This document shows, piece after piece, positions 40,901-49,455 of a DNA stretch of 64,000 bases. The translations under genes were made by a program, and so were the position numbers. The notes below the pieces were generated by a model, which saw nothing but the letters and a program-made list of their open reading frames with translations, did no database searches and had not been told where the DNA came from. Numbering within the stretch: the first letter of the stretch is position 1; each line of letters begins with the position of its first letter. Origin of the DNA: Anaerolineales bacterium (GTDB lineage: Bacteria; Chloroflexota; Anaerolineae; 4572-78; J111); contig JACKAT010000023.1 in the NCBI GenBank assembly GCA_020634935.1, positions 1-64,000 on the forward strand, given 5' to 3'.

Positions 40901-42395
40901 GACTCCCCAACTGAACCGTGGTTGAGGTTAAGGCGTTGACGATGTCGTTGGGGTTATTATTCAGCGAGGGATTGGCTTGCAGCAGGAGCGCGATGAGGCC
41001 CGAAACGTGAGGGGCAGCCATTGAGGTGCCGCTGAGCGTGCCGTAAGTTCCCCCCGGCATGGCCGAGCGAACATCTTTCCCCGGAGCGGAGACCTCCGGT
41101 TTGATCTTGCCCCACGGGGACGGGCCTCGACTGGAAAAGTAAACGATATCGTCATTGATATCGGTTGCCCCGACAGCCAGAACAATATCCAGGCTGCCGG
41201 GTGAATTGACTGTGCCGGAGTTAGAACCGGTGTTTCCGGCTGAAAAGACCGGGAAAATACCGGCATTGAGCAGGGCTTGTAGATCACTTTGAAATTCGGT
41301 TGAGGCGCCGTTGCTGTTCCCCCAAGAATTGTTGACAATGTCCGGGGCCAGCGCCGGATTGCCGTTGGGCGCCAGAACCCATTGGAAGGCTTCGTGCAGC
41401 CAGCTATTGAGCGCCAGGCCGCTGCTGTTAAAGGCTCTGACGGCGATCCACTGAGCGCCGGGGGCCACTCCGATACCATTACTGCCGGCTATCGTTCCCA
41501 TCGTGTGAGTACCGTGGCCATCGGTGTCAACCGGATAGGTAGCGCCCTCCCCGGTGGCGTCGTACCAGTTGCCGCTGTGGACCGGCAGCTTGCCGGGGCC
41601 GGTGTATCCCCGGTAGTGGGTTTGCAAGGCGGGATGCAACCAATCGACGCCCGTATCAATATTAGCCACCGTAACGCCGGCCCCGGTGATGCCCAACGCA
41701 TCGTGCACCAGATTGGCCCTGATTTTAGCGACGCCCCATTCTGGCGTCGCGGCTAAGGGGGTGAGGGAAGGACTTCCCGGTTGAGTCGTTTGAACCTCGC
41801 CGGGGGTCGTTCGCTTTATCCTAATGGTTTTGTCGAGCCGTACGATCTCGACATCGGGCCGGGCGGCCAGCGCGAGAACCGTTTCCAGCGACCCCCTGGC
41901 CGCGACAGCATTGACAATCCATAAAGGTTCAACCGCTGTGGCGGCGATAGTTGGCCCGGTCGCGTTGGTGAGTACCTGTAAAACGCCGGCCTGAGTGCTG
42001 CGAGCGGTCTGCTGAAGCGCTTTGACGATAGCCTGCCGTTTTTCCAGGGCGGTTGGCTTTTTTTGAAGACCTGTCCCGGATTGAACCGAAGCCGCGGCCG
42101 CTTCGGTGTCGGCTTGAACCGTCATGTAAACGATGAAAGGGGCCGATTTATCGCTTGAGGTTAAAATCTGTTTTAAGAGCTGGGGTTCGATTTTTAGCCG
42201 TAAAGCCGGATCGATGACGGTCGGCGCGGCGGCGGTGGGTGGTTCGGTGGTCGGTGCGCCGGGTGTGGGTTCGGTTCCCTTGGGCGACCCTGTCGCCGGT
42301 TCTTGCGCCAAACTTTGGCCTAAAGCTAATATGGCCAGAAGTGAAATAAAAAGTGTTACAGCCAGAAGAAAACGGGTTATGTATTGTGTTGGCAT
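37932..42395 (-). CDS. Large secreted subtilisin-like serine protease (S8) with carboxypeptidase-regulatory-like and Ig-type domains
   Basis: 1487 residues with a signal peptide (FLLAVTLFISLLAILALGQSLA), a TP-rich segment and a propeptide-like region (~60-195). The S8 catalytic domain spans ~220-520 with Asp247 (NIDTGVD), His294 (DGHGTH), oxyanion Asn388 (SAGNTG) and Ser458 (SGTSMAAPHVSG). Then come two carboxypeptidase-regulatory-like domains (GTLQGTISSGGQPIANATL; GTLVGTVKDK), two long beta-rich regions each beginning like PxxLLVDxxRW (SILLVDSGRW; VLLVDDDRW), and C-terminal DUF11-like repeats (TPTAEASLDGEQATYT; GDILNYTLVLKNDG). The C-terminus ends in a basic-hydrophobic MYFPLLLKNH. An exported degradative or processing enzyme. 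The ribosome site is weak. Confidence 0.93.
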   Translation of the reverse strand: MPTQYITRFLLAVTLFISLLAILALGQSLAQEPATGSPKGTEPTPGAPTTEPPTAAAPTVIDPALRLKIEPQLLKQILTSSDKSAPFIVYMTVQADTEAAAASVQSGTGLQKKPTALEKRQAIVKALQQTARSTQAGVLQVLTNATGPTIAATAVEPLWIVNAVAARGSLETVLALAARPDVEIVRLDKTIRIKRTTPGEVQTTQPGSPSLTPLAATPEWGVAKIRANLVHDALGITGAGVTVANIDTGVDWLHPALQTHYRGYTGPGKLPVHSGNWYDATGEGATYPVDTDGHGTHTMGTIAGSNGIGVAPGAQWIAVRAFNSSGLALNSWLHEAFQWVLAPNGNPALAPDIVNNSWGNSNGASTEFQSDLQALLNAGIFPVFSAGNTGSNSGTVNSPGSLDIVLAVGATDINDDIVYFSSRGPSPWGKIKPEVSAPGKDVRSAMPGGTYGTLSGTSMAAPHVSGLIALLLQANPSLNNNPNDIVNALTSTTVQLGSPVPNNNYGWGRIDAYNAVMSVSSIGTLQGTISSGGQPIANATLQIVPHTSGPTVNTTSADNGVYSLGLASGAYDVTASAFGYEAATQFGVTISDNTTTTVNFTLSAQPTGTLVGTVKDKVNPSLALAATVAVDGTPASATTNPANGAYSLNLPVGTYTLTAISADHRIGKVYSVTINDGATTTQNMLLDPAPSILLVDSGRWYQESQIGYYQEALSDALYTYDLWQITSVSGDSRNVPTTADLINYDLVIWSSPFDSPGYVGAGDAIGEYLEGGGRLLLSGQDIAYFDGGGYIASSNYLVAYLKAAFVADDAGTTTVAGVAGEPFAGLSLSIAGAGGADNQTSPDVITNLNSDFARSLLTYDGGDLAGLHIDLCLPYRAIFLPFGFEGINARADRQQVMTQSIDWLRQSQPNYGVELLPAAQTKVGNFGSTMSQTVRLRNTGVAPDTYNLSVSSGTPYNWTISGYPASVSLAGCELQEIAMDVSIPAAKTWHISDTFTVSAQSVGSGLTETVTRTTKTPAPVLLVDDDRWLSFADEFKEALQANQIPFDYWLVPKSWAGPVPPSPPLATLQMYPMTVWYTAYDWFQPLTPTEEDRLADYLNSGGRLFFSGQDYLYQHLLQHDGAYAPFVQDYLGIQTHTEDFTSTLIIGQSGSPVGTHLGPYNLTFPPGYKNWTDALEPTSSARAASRGQAGQINSLTNAGTGLNGAAWRTNFLAYGPELLEANDRARLMQRSLGWLSWLGNSTVTPTAEASLDGEQATYTAVIANDGWDNIATAYFTATFPVELTPQTASPGLTLSNGNFVWSGPLAKNETKTFTYTATISDHLPLGTIVAQTSWLAYPEHHILFDRVADLRVNFPSYNTSSFSVTPTVGAQAGDILNYTLVLKNDGLVDSPVVTATNTLPLMLDLQAYTPPGKGALSIQDRNFTWVLPLAKNETATLTYQAVISYQTSSAIENTVEVNDGLNSPLTLTARTTYKVLPMYFPLLLKNH

Positions 42396-42743
42396 AGGTT
42401 ACTCTAATTTTCGGGTTCAGAGAATCAATGAAATTAACCAGGGTTGTCGGGAAGCGGGAGATGGTTTAGAAATGGGCAGCAACTGACTTTTCCAGATGGC
42501 TAAGTCCAGCAGTTACGACCCGGATTTGATAGTCCAGGCTGAGCACAGTGAGCACGTGATTTAATCCGTGATCCTTGAACTCAATAATAGGTCCTTATGG
42601 AATTGTAACGGGTAGTTGAAATCCTGTCTACGTTAAGCCTGATTTTTGCCAACTTAATTTGCCACCTGAACCGGGAGAGCGGATCAGCGCTGTTTAGCGC
42701 CGGGATGCGCCTCTCAGAAGTTGTTTGAAAAGTCCAACCGGCT

Positions 42744-42832
42744 AAGATTGGTTCAGTCTATTAACCTGAAACGAGGTCGAAAAAGTCTCATATCAGGCCA
42801 ATCTTAGGCCATTTTTAGACTGAACCAATCTT
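42744..42832. repeat. Palindromic intergenic element with 16-bp perfect arms
   Basis: AAGATTGGTTCAGTCT (42744-42759) and AGACTGAACCAATCTT (42817-42832) flank a 57-bp interior. Imperfect extension continues outside (TTGTTTGAAAA on the left, TTTTAAAACAG on the right), giving a MITE-like unit of about 115 bp. No second copy is seen in the window. It lies immediately upstream of the TCTCAGC operator. Confidence 0.7.
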
Positions 42833-42843
42833 TTAAAACAGCC

Positions 42844-42898
42844 TCTCAGGATTTTCTCAGCTTTCTCTTAAGCAATTCTAAGGTCAATCCATAAAATT
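42844..42898 (+). promoter_or_regulatory. Three 11-bp direct repeats overlapping a promoter (OmpR/PhoB-type operator), site 2
   Basis: TCTCAGG-ATTT, TCTCAGC-TTTC, TCTTAAG start at 42844, 42855 and 42866 (11-bp period). The -10 TAAAATT starts at 42892, 26 nt after the third repeat, exactly as at 21598-21652, and the intervening bases are also similar (AAGGTCNATCC). The predicted transcript start is near 42905. Confidence 0.7.
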
Positions 42899-42942
42899 GA
42901 AGGTGCAATCGCATAAAAAAATTGAAAGGCATGACCAACGTT

Positions 42943-44166
42943 ATGCAAACAGTTGCCAAAAAAAGCCGCTGGTTATTAGTACAGGTTGTGGGATGGGTGG
43001 TGTTGGGGATAGGAATATGTGTTTTATCGGCCTGCGCCGGCAATCAGGTCATTGTCGCGACGCCCACCATCGCCCCGGCGGAGCCAACCCAGACGGTTGA
43101 ACCTACCGCTGTGGCCGTTGTCGCGACCAGCACCGCAACCTCAACCCCGCTGCCGACCGCTACTCCGGCTCCCACCCATACCCCCAGCCCGACCTCATCG
43201 CCTACCCCCACGCCCACGCCGACGCATGCTTTGATGATCGAAAGTATGCGGCAGATGGCATTTCCGGGCAGTGATATCACGATTGAAGAGACCTTGGCTC
43301 CCGGCTCGAATTATGATCGCTATGTGGCCTCTTATCTGTCGGAGGGCAATAAAATCTACGCGATGTTGACCATCCCGCAGGGCGACCCTCCGGAGAGCGG
43401 CTGGCCGGTTATTATTTTTAATCACGGCTACATCCCGCCGGCTCAATATCGAACAACCGAACGATATGTTGATTACGTAGACGGTTTTGCTCGCAACGGC
43501 TATATCGTCTTCCGCTCCGATTATCGGGGGCATGGGTTTTCTGAGGGCGAGGCGACCGGCGGTTACGGTTCGCCGGGGTATACCATCGATGTGCTGAATG
43601 CGCTGGCGTCGATCAAAGCGTATCCCGGCGCTGATCCCGACCGAATTGGCATGTGGGGCCATTCAATGGGCGGGCATATTACGCTGCGAGCGATGGTGGT
43701 TAGCCCCGATATTAAAGCCGGAGTCATTTGGGCCGGGGTAGTCGGTCCCTATCCTGATCTGTTCCAGCGGGGATCGAATTTCGGCAATAATAATAACAGT
43801 AATGACAATAATGATAATAACAACAACCGCCGTGGCCGCTGGCGGCGGGAGTTGATCGAGCTATACGGGACGCCCGAAGAAAACCCGGCGTTCTGGGCTT
43901 CGATTTCGCCCAGTAACTTCCTGACGGATTTATCCGGCCCTATTCAGCTTCACCACGGCACCGCCGATACCTCCGTCCCGGTTGCGGCTTCGGAATATCT
44001 TGATGCTCAAATGGAGGCGCTCGGGCTGCCGGTTGAACTGTATTTTTACGAGGGTGATAATCACAACATTTCCGCCAACTTCACCACGGCTATGCAGCGA
44101 TCGATTGAGTTTTTTGATCGGTATGTCAAGAACGCGGGCGGTAGCTTCGGCGCTGTTCAAGAATAA
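42943..44166 (+). CDS. Alpha/beta-hydrolase lipoprotein (prolyl-oligopeptidase/acyl-esterase type)
   Basis: About 407 residues. Signal peptide with lipobox LSACAGN, a TP-rich linker (~45-100), then an alpha/beta-hydrolase with a His-Gly loop (FNHGYIPP), nucleophile Ser in GHSMGGH, Asp in HGTADTSVP and His in GDNHNIS. An Asn/Asp run (NNNNSNDNNDNNNN) coded by AAT/AAC/GAC triplets interrupts the domain after the nucleophile. Possible starts are TTG 42922, ATG 42931 and ATG 42943; AAAGG at 42925 fits only the last, at long spacing. Expression is probably controlled by the TCTCAGC operator upstream. Peptidase or esterase activity outside the membrane is likely; the substrate is unknown. Confidence 0.88.
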   Translation: MQTVAKKSRWLLVQVVGWVVLGIGICVLSACAGNQVIVATPTIAPAEPTQTVEPTAVAVVATSTATSTPLPTATPAPTHTPSPTSSPTPTPTPTHALMIESMRQMAFPGSDITIEETLAPGSNYDRYVASYLSEGNKIYAMLTIPQGDPPESGWPVIIFNHGYIPPAQYRTTERYVDYVDGFARNGYIVFRSDYRGHGFSEGEATGGYGSPGYTIDVLNALASIKAYPGADPDRIGMWGHSMGGHITLRAMVVSPDIKAGVIWAGVVGPYPDLFQRGSNFGNNNNSNDNNDNNNNRRGRWRRELIELYGTPEENPAFWASISPSNFLTDLSGPIQLHHGTADTSVPVAASEYLDAQMEALGLPVELYFYEGDNHNISANFTTAMQRSIEFFDRYVKNAGGSFGAVQE

Positions 44167-44171
44167 CTTCG

Positions 44172-44245
44172 GCTCAGGGAGTAGGAAGTAGGGAGTAGGG
44201 ATTAAGGGAAAAACCCTACTTCTTACTCCTGACTCCCTACTTCCC
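44172..44245. repeat. Inverted heptamer arrays between convergent genes
   Basis: Left arm GGGAGTA, GGAAGTA, GGGAGTA, GGGATTA; right arm complementary (CCCTACTTCTTACTCCTGAC and following CTCCCTACTTCCC). It can form a long hairpin and may serve as a two-way terminator. The right arm lies inside the 3' end of the MutS-like gene and encodes its last residues. Confidence 0.7.
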
Positions 44246-46085
44246 TTCGATCCTGGGGGACCGGCAGCCCTTCCAAGGCCATTAACTTCAAGGCGTTGGT
44301 GGTCGGGCAGGGTCCCGGACGCAGGGTATAATCGAATACCATCCGGTCCCCGGCGACATCGTCCTTGAAATGATAGTTATGAATGGTCGAAATCTCATCG
44401 GCCAGTTTGACCAACTCCAAATCGTGGGTGGAGATCAGCCCTACGCCCCGCTGCGAGGCCAAAGCCCGCACATAAGAGCGGCTGCCGATCAGCCGCTCGC
44501 GGTTGTTGGTTCCTCGGAAGATCTCATCGATAAAAAAGAAAAGCGGGAGGGGGTCATCACGCTCCAATTCATCGAGCAGCGCCCTTAAGCGTTTGACTTC
44601 GGCATAAAAATAGGAAATACCGCTGGTCACCGAGTCGGTCACTTTAATGCAGGTGAACATGCGGAACAGATCGGTCTGCAAGGTGCGGGCGCAGACCGGC
44701 CCGCCGGCGTAGGCCAGGGCCAGATTAATGCCAATCGTCCGCAAAAAGGTGCTCTTCCCCGACATATTCGAGCCGGTTACAATATCGATCTGACCTAACT
44801 GGCCTATCGTCAAATCATTGCAAATGCGTGCTTCATCCGGCAGCAGGGGATGCCCCACCGCTTTGACCTCAAAAACCGGCCTAAGATCATCGCTGCCTCT
44901 TTCTAAGATGTCAGGCATGGTGTACCCGGGGTTGAGATAGCCGAAGTTGGCCAGCGCCGTCAGGGCATCCAACTCGAACCAGATCTCAAGCCACTGGGGG
45001 GCGGGTCCGGCCATCTTTTCTTTAATCTGCCTCAGCCAGTAGGCCACCAAAAAGTCCCACGGTAAAACCAAATTGAGCAGCAGCCAGACAAAAGGGTTCT
45101 CGCGCAGGCCGGCCAGCACCACCACTTGATTGATCCGCGCCAGATAAGTTGAGGGCCGGTGGTTTTTGTTCAAAAAGGGGGCGCATAAGGATTTGAGCTG
45201 GGGCGTCTGGCGGTAAGAGTATCGCTCCAACTGGCGAAACACCGCATCGAGCTGCTTAAGGGCATCTTGCAGGGTCAGGGCCTCATGCAATAGCTCTTTC
45301 AGGGCGCCCGACTTGAAAAAGAGCAGCGCAAAGTAAAGGACCAGCGTCACCTGCCAAATGGCCGGGATTAATTCCAGGTAATTGAGCAAGAATAACGCGG
45401 CGTTGGCGGCCACCAACCCGCCGGCGATGACCAGCCACAACCCCAACCTGGCCTCCGCCGGCTGTTCCAGCCAGGCCAGCAGCCGTTGGGCGTGCCATAT
45501 TTTAGCGGTATTGGCGGCGACGGTGGTATTCAGAATCAATTTGTGGCGAAATAAATAGCGAGGAATCAACTCGCGCACCAACTGCTGCCGCTGGATAATT
45601 TGCTGTCGATCAGGTAAGGGGTCGGTCAACCACGAACGCAGGCGCCGGCTGCCTTCCAGAGAAACCGTGCTGTCGAGGAGTTGGTACAATGATCGCTCCC
45701 CGACCAGATCGAGATCGGCCTCAAACGGATGTTCAAAGCGAGGCTGCTGGCGGGAGAGCGCCGGAATAAAGGCCCAATCTAACTGCATCCGGGCCATTTG
45801 AGTGAGTTTGATGTCGCGCCAACTGCGATGCCGGGTCACGGCAAACTCAAGGCGCTGATGGGCATAAACTGCCAGGCTGAATAGGACCACTGAAACGATC
45901 AGGCTAACCGCGAACCGCCAGGGACCATAGAAATAAAAGACCAGGCCGCTGATGGTCAGGCCGGTAAAAAAGACCATCGCTCGCAGCCAGGACAGCCGGT
46001 TGCTGAGCGCGGTCAAGGCGGCCAAGCGCTGTTCGAGCCGCCGGATCTGTTGTTGGAAAACGCGCAAACGGGTTGTTTTGGTCAT
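44223..46085 (-). CDS. Membrane-anchored MutS-family ATPase
   Basis: 620 residues. The C-terminal third is a MutS-type ATPase: Walker A TGSNMSGKSTFLRT, Walker B FFFIDEIFRGTN, and TSGISYFYAEVKRL and STHDLELVKLA motifs. The N-terminal part has two TM helices (~35-75) and another hydrophobic pair (~220-262), and lacks the MutS mismatch-binding domain. It therefore belongs to a MutS-like subfamily of unknown role rather than the mismatch-repair sensor. The last eight residues (RREVGSQE) are coded by heptamer repeats. There is no good ribosome site before ATG 46085. The next gene upstream on the same strand, 35 nt away, is an HSL-type esterase. Confidence 0.88.
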   Translation of the reverse strand: MTKTTRLRVFQQQIRRLEQRLAALTALSNRLSWLRAMVFFTGLTISGLVFYFYGPWRFAVSLIVSVVLFSLAVYAHQRLEFAVTRHRSWRDIKLTQMARMQLDWAFIPALSRQQPRFEHPFEADLDLVGERSLYQLLDSTVSLEGSRRLRSWLTDPLPDRQQIIQRQQLVRELIPRYLFRHKLILNTTVAANTAKIWHAQRLLAWLEQPAEARLGLWLVIAGGLVAANAALFLLNYLELIPAIWQVTLVLYFALLFFKSGALKELLHEALTLQDALKQLDAVFRQLERYSYRQTPQLKSLCAPFLNKNHRPSTYLARINQVVVLAGLRENPFVWLLLNLVLPWDFLVAYWLRQIKEKMAGPAPQWLEIWFELDALTALANFGYLNPGYTMPDILERGSDDLRPVFEVKAVGHPLLPDEARICNDLTIGQLGQIDIVTGSNMSGKSTFLRTIGINLALAYAGGPVCARTLQTDLFRMFTCIKVTDSVTSGISYFYAEVKRLRALLDELERDDPLPLFFFIDEIFRGTNNRERLIGSRSYVRALASQRGVGLISTHDLELVKLADEISTIHNYHFKDDVAGDRMVFDYTLRPGPCPTTNALKLMALEGLPVPQDRREVGSQE

Positions 46086-46120
46086 AGAAATGAGGTGTAA
46101 TGGGCTGCGATGGAGTTGAA

Positions 46121-47095
46121 TTAGGCGAATACCTGGCGCAATACTGCGGTCATATCATCCAGACAGTCATAAGCCCGATCCATAACCCCAGCGCTGGTTA
46201 CAAAACCGTGCAGCAGCCCGCCGTAACAGCGATATGAAACCGGTACCCCCGCCGCCGCCAGCCGTTCAGCATACGCCCGGCCCTCATCGTGCAGCACGTC
46301 GAACTCGGCGGTGATGACGGTGGCCGGCGGCAGTCCACTCAAATCTGGGGCCAGCAGGGGCGATGCGTAAGGATGTTGGGCGTCGGCTTCAGCGGCGATG
46401 TAATGATTGCGAAACCAGATCATCCCCTCGCGCGTTAAATTTAACCCTTCGGCAAACTTTAAATACGAGTCCGTCTCCTGGGTAGCCGTATTGGTGACCG
46501 GATAAATAAGCAGTTGGTGTAAAATTTTCGGCCCGTTATTATCGCGGACTAAGAGGGCGGCGACCGTGGCCAAATGGCCGCCGGCGCTGTCGCCGCCCAC
46601 GGCCAGCCGATGGGGGTCGCCGCCGAACCGGGCGGCATTGTCGGCCACCCAAATGGTGGCCGCGTAGGCATCCTCAACTGCCGCCGGGTGTTTGTGTTCC
46701 GGGGCCAATCGATAATCGACCGACACCACCAGACAGCCCGCCCGTTTCGCCAGCGAGCGGCACAGCGGGTCATGGGTATCGATATTGCCTGTCACCCAGC
46801 CGCCGCCGTGGAAAAAGAGCAGGACGGGAAATGGGGCTGAGCCGGCGGGGGTGTAAATGCGGATGGGGATCTCGCCGGCTGGGCCAGGGATTAATCGATC
46901 TTCAATGGTTGCCACCCGCTCGATCAGGCCAGCGTTGGCCTGACCTGAGGCAATTCGGTCGGCTCGAGCCTGTTGGGGGGTTTTGGTCTGAAGCGGTGGG
47001 CCGTTGAGCAGAGCTAAGGCTTTTAGATATCGCTCCGCCTGCGGGTCAAGTTCGCCCTGCCCACAGGGCATTGGCAGTTGAGTTGATGTTGTCAT
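46121..47095 (-). CDS. Alpha/beta-hydrolase, hormone-sensitive-lipase family esterase
   Basis: 324 residues. Oxyanion-hole motif FHGGGWVTG, nucleophile GDSAGGH, Asp in AEFDVLHDEG and His in LLHGFVT. No signal peptide, so an intracellular carboxylesterase of the HSL/Est family (small acyl esters by family knowledge). AAAGGA lies 8 nt before the ATG. It is followed 35 nt downstream by the MutS-like gene; co-transcription is likely but no functional link is apparent. Confidence 0.92.
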   Translation of the reverse strand: MTTSTQLPMPCGQGELDPQAERYLKALALLNGPPLQTKTPQQARADRIASGQANAGLIERVATIEDRLIPGPAGEIPIRIYTPAGSAPFPVLLFFHGGGWVTGNIDTHDPLCRSLAKRAGCLVVSVDYRLAPEHKHPAAVEDAYAATIWVADNAARFGGDPHRLAVGGDSAGGHLATVAALLVRDNNGPKILHQLLIYPVTNTATQETDSYLKFAEGLNLTREGMIWFRNHYIAAEADAQHPYASPLLAPDLSGLPPATVITAEFDVLHDEGRAYAERLAAAGVPVSYRCYGGLLHGFVTSAGVMDRAYDCLDDMTAVLRQVFA

Positions 47096-47407
47096 TGAGA
47101 TTGTCCTTTTATGGGCTTTTTGAAATTATACCCGACTTGGCTCAACACGCATGTTTCTGGGAACTGAATTGGCCACACGCTATGAGTTAGAATGGTTTGG
47201 AAATAGTAAGTTTCAATAAATGAAATTCTAACTTTTTTTAAACAAAGATTAAATGTAACTTCAATTTTTTTATAGCAAAATATTGAGGTGGTAAGGATAT
47301 TATTTCTATTTCTTTCTCTGTCGCTCTGCCAGTTAGTGTATTTCCACATCGATTACTCTATTACCCGATTTATTATAATGTAAGACTTTAAGAGTTGAGC
47401 TGTCAGT
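47096..47407. other. AT-rich gap of 312 bp with a promoter candidate
   Basis: Between divergent genes; base composition falls sharply here and stays lower to the end of the window. TATAAT at 47374-47379 is 28 nt before the next ATG, but no good -35 is seen. No gene recognised. Confidence 0.45.
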
Positions 47408-48991
47408 ATGCTAAATATCTCGCAAACTGGATTGAAACAGCAAGCTATTAACTTAATGCAGATAACCGTTGGGCGGTATAAAGTCCTTATTTTGCTAGGT
47501 GTCGTAAGCGCAGTAGTTTGCTTGTTGCGCTTCGATACTATTCCGGTGGGAGCGTTTTTTGATGACGCGCATTATATCGTCTTAGCGGAAAGTTTGGCGG
47601 CCGGTACGGGCTATCGGCTGGTCAATTTACCAAGTACGCCGGTGGAAGACGCTTTCCCCCCCGGCTGGCCTCTTTTACTGACCCCCCTGGTCACTCTTTT
47701 TCCTGAGAATTATACTGTGTTGAAACTGCTCTCACTCCTGCTTTGGCTGGCCTCTATTTTTTTGATGTACGGGTTATTTAAAGCTCGATTAGAGCCTCAT
47801 TACACGTTAGCGGTTGTGGCTTTGGCTGCTGTCAATCCCAGTTTGGTCGGGATGACCGGCACCGTCATGTCTGAAGCGGCTTATATCTTCTTTTCCCTGT
47901 TGACTTTGGTTCTCTTTGAGTTGTGGCGGCAGGAGAGACGGTATCAAAGCCTGTGGCTGCTGGTGCTAATCGGGCTGGCGGTGTTTTATACCGTGCTGGT
48001 CCGTACGATTGGCCTTAGTTTGCTTGGCGCTTTGCTGATTTATCTGATGTTTAAATATCGGCGGTTTGCCATCCCCCTGGTGGGTTTACTGGTGTTAGCC
48101 CTGGCGCCAATCGCCTGGTTTAATTACCAAAACGGGGGAGCCTTAATTTTTTCTCCCTTATACTATAAACATCTCAACTACGTAGGAGCAAATTTGGTGG
48201 AATATGCTCAATTCTGGAAGTACACCTCATTTGTCTCCGTTGAAGTTGCCTCAGGAACCTTAATTCCCCTTTTTAGCAGCCGTTTTATGGCAGAGATGAT
48301 TACTCCTGAGTTGAATTATTGGCTGGGGGTGGCTTTGCTTATTTTTACAGCAATGGGATATTTTATCTCGCTCCGCCGTTTCAAAGTAATGGATCTATAC
48401 GTGGGCCTATATTTTGGCATTCTCTACCTATGGGTGGTTTACACAACCGGCACCCCGCACCAGACACGTTTGTTGGTTCCAATGATCCCCTTTCTTTATT
48501 TTTATTTGATACAAGCCCTATTAGGGACGGTAAATCGTTTTTGGGCTTCTGGACCTACTTATAAATTGGCTGTCATGGGGGGGCTAACTTGTCTAATAAT
48601 GCTTGTTTCTTTAGCTTTTAATTATCACGAAGTAGCCTCACCGGTTGACCACCACGTGGTAAATCTATCACTGGGCAATCAATGGCTTCGCGAAAACACC
48701 CCGCCCGAAACGATTGTCCTGTCATTTAACGGCATACCCAATTATCTTTATTCGCGCCGTCGGACCGAGTATCTTGGCCCTTGGATCACCAATATTGAGC
48801 AGTACGTAAACGATAAAAATGTTGATTACATCTTGATACAACCCCAATTGTTTGAATGGGATAAGGGCGAGCAATTTGATGACTACACTTCTTCAACCTT
48901 GCTGCCTTATTTGCTCAGCCATCCCACCAAATTCAAGCCCGTTTACGAAGACTCGGCTCATCAGGTAATAGTTTTTCAAGTTATCGCTTGA
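47408..48991 (+). CDS. Polytopic membrane glycosyltransferase (GT-C, GT39/ArnT-like)
   Basis: 527 residues with about 11-12 TM helices. The first loop contains the acidic motif FFDDAHYIVLAESLAAGTGY followed by DAFPPGWPLLL, as in GT-C enzymes that use polyprenyl-phosphate sugars. The C-terminal soluble part (NQWLRENTPPETIVLSFN ... DYILIQPQLFEW) fits the periplasmic domain of such proteins. It likely transfers a sugar to a lipid or protein outside the cytoplasmic membrane. It opens the glycan locus but is separated from the operon by 464 bp. Confidence 0.85.
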   Translation: MLNISQTGLKQQAINLMQITVGRYKVLILLGVVSAVVCLLRFDTIPVGAFFDDAHYIVLAESLAAGTGYRLVNLPSTPVEDAFPPGWPLLLTPLVTLFPENYTVLKLLSLLLWLASIFLMYGLFKARLEPHYTLAVVALAAVNPSLVGMTGTVMSEAAYIFFSLLTLVLFELWRQERRYQSLWLLVLIGLAVFYTVLVRTIGLSLLGALLIYLMFKYRRFAIPLVGLLVLALAPIAWFNYQNGGALIFSPLYYKHLNYVGANLVEYAQFWKYTSFVSVEVASGTLIPLFSSRFMAEMITPELNYWLGVALLIFTAMGYFISLRRFKVMDLYVGLYFGILYLWVVYTTGTPHQTRLLVPMIPFLYFYLIQALLGTVNRFWASGPTYKLAVMGGLTCLIMLVSLAFNYHEVASPVDHHVVNLSLGNQWLRENTPPETIVLSFNGIPNYLYSRRRTEYLGPWITNIEQYVNDKNVDYILIQPQLFEWDKGEQFDDYTSSTLLPYLLSHPTKFKPVYEDSAHQVIVFQVIA

Positions 48992-49455
48992 ACTGGCTAG
49001 AACAATATTTGAGGAGGCAAATTTCCTAACCAGTTTTTTATAAGTGCTTTATGTCGTTTACATTTTTTTTTACGAAAATAAGCAAAGTGTAGCTTGTTAA
49101 AATCAATTAACTTCCCTTAATGCTACATCAAAATCTCTATTAGTAAGAAGCTTTATTGGCCAAAATTGCTCTGAACAATCGTAAAAACGGGGAGAGGGTA
49201 TGGTTTTTTGAGGTTGTGTTACTCAAGAAATATACCTGAATTTACATCAAGGGTTGATAGATAATAAAGTTTAGCGGAAACGAGAGAGGCTAGATATTTT
49301 ATTGAAAATACAAATGGCACCGCATTTTGGAGGATAGGTTTATTTGGCCTATCAAGTGAGCAGGTTTTTATTTCGATATATCTAATACTTGACTTATTGC
49401 TAACTAGTTATGATATTCACGCCCTACTAGAAACGAGTGGAATGGTATATTTAAT
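48992..49455. other. AT-rich gap of 464 bp
   Basis: No coding frame of note. TTGACT (49389-49394) with GATATT (49412-49417) at a 17-bp spacing is a possible promoter for the long glycan operon beginning at 49456. I see no repeats here. Confidence 0.4.

Noticed and set aside
42407..42743. tRNA or other structured RNA in the gap upstream of the lipoprotein hydrolase
   Set aside because: No T-arm consensus or cloverleaf could be found here or in any other gap of the window; only palindromic repeats are seen.
44223..46085. Naming the ATPase mutS or mutS2
   Set aside because: It lacks mismatch-binding and Smr domains and has TM helices; only the ATPase core is shared.
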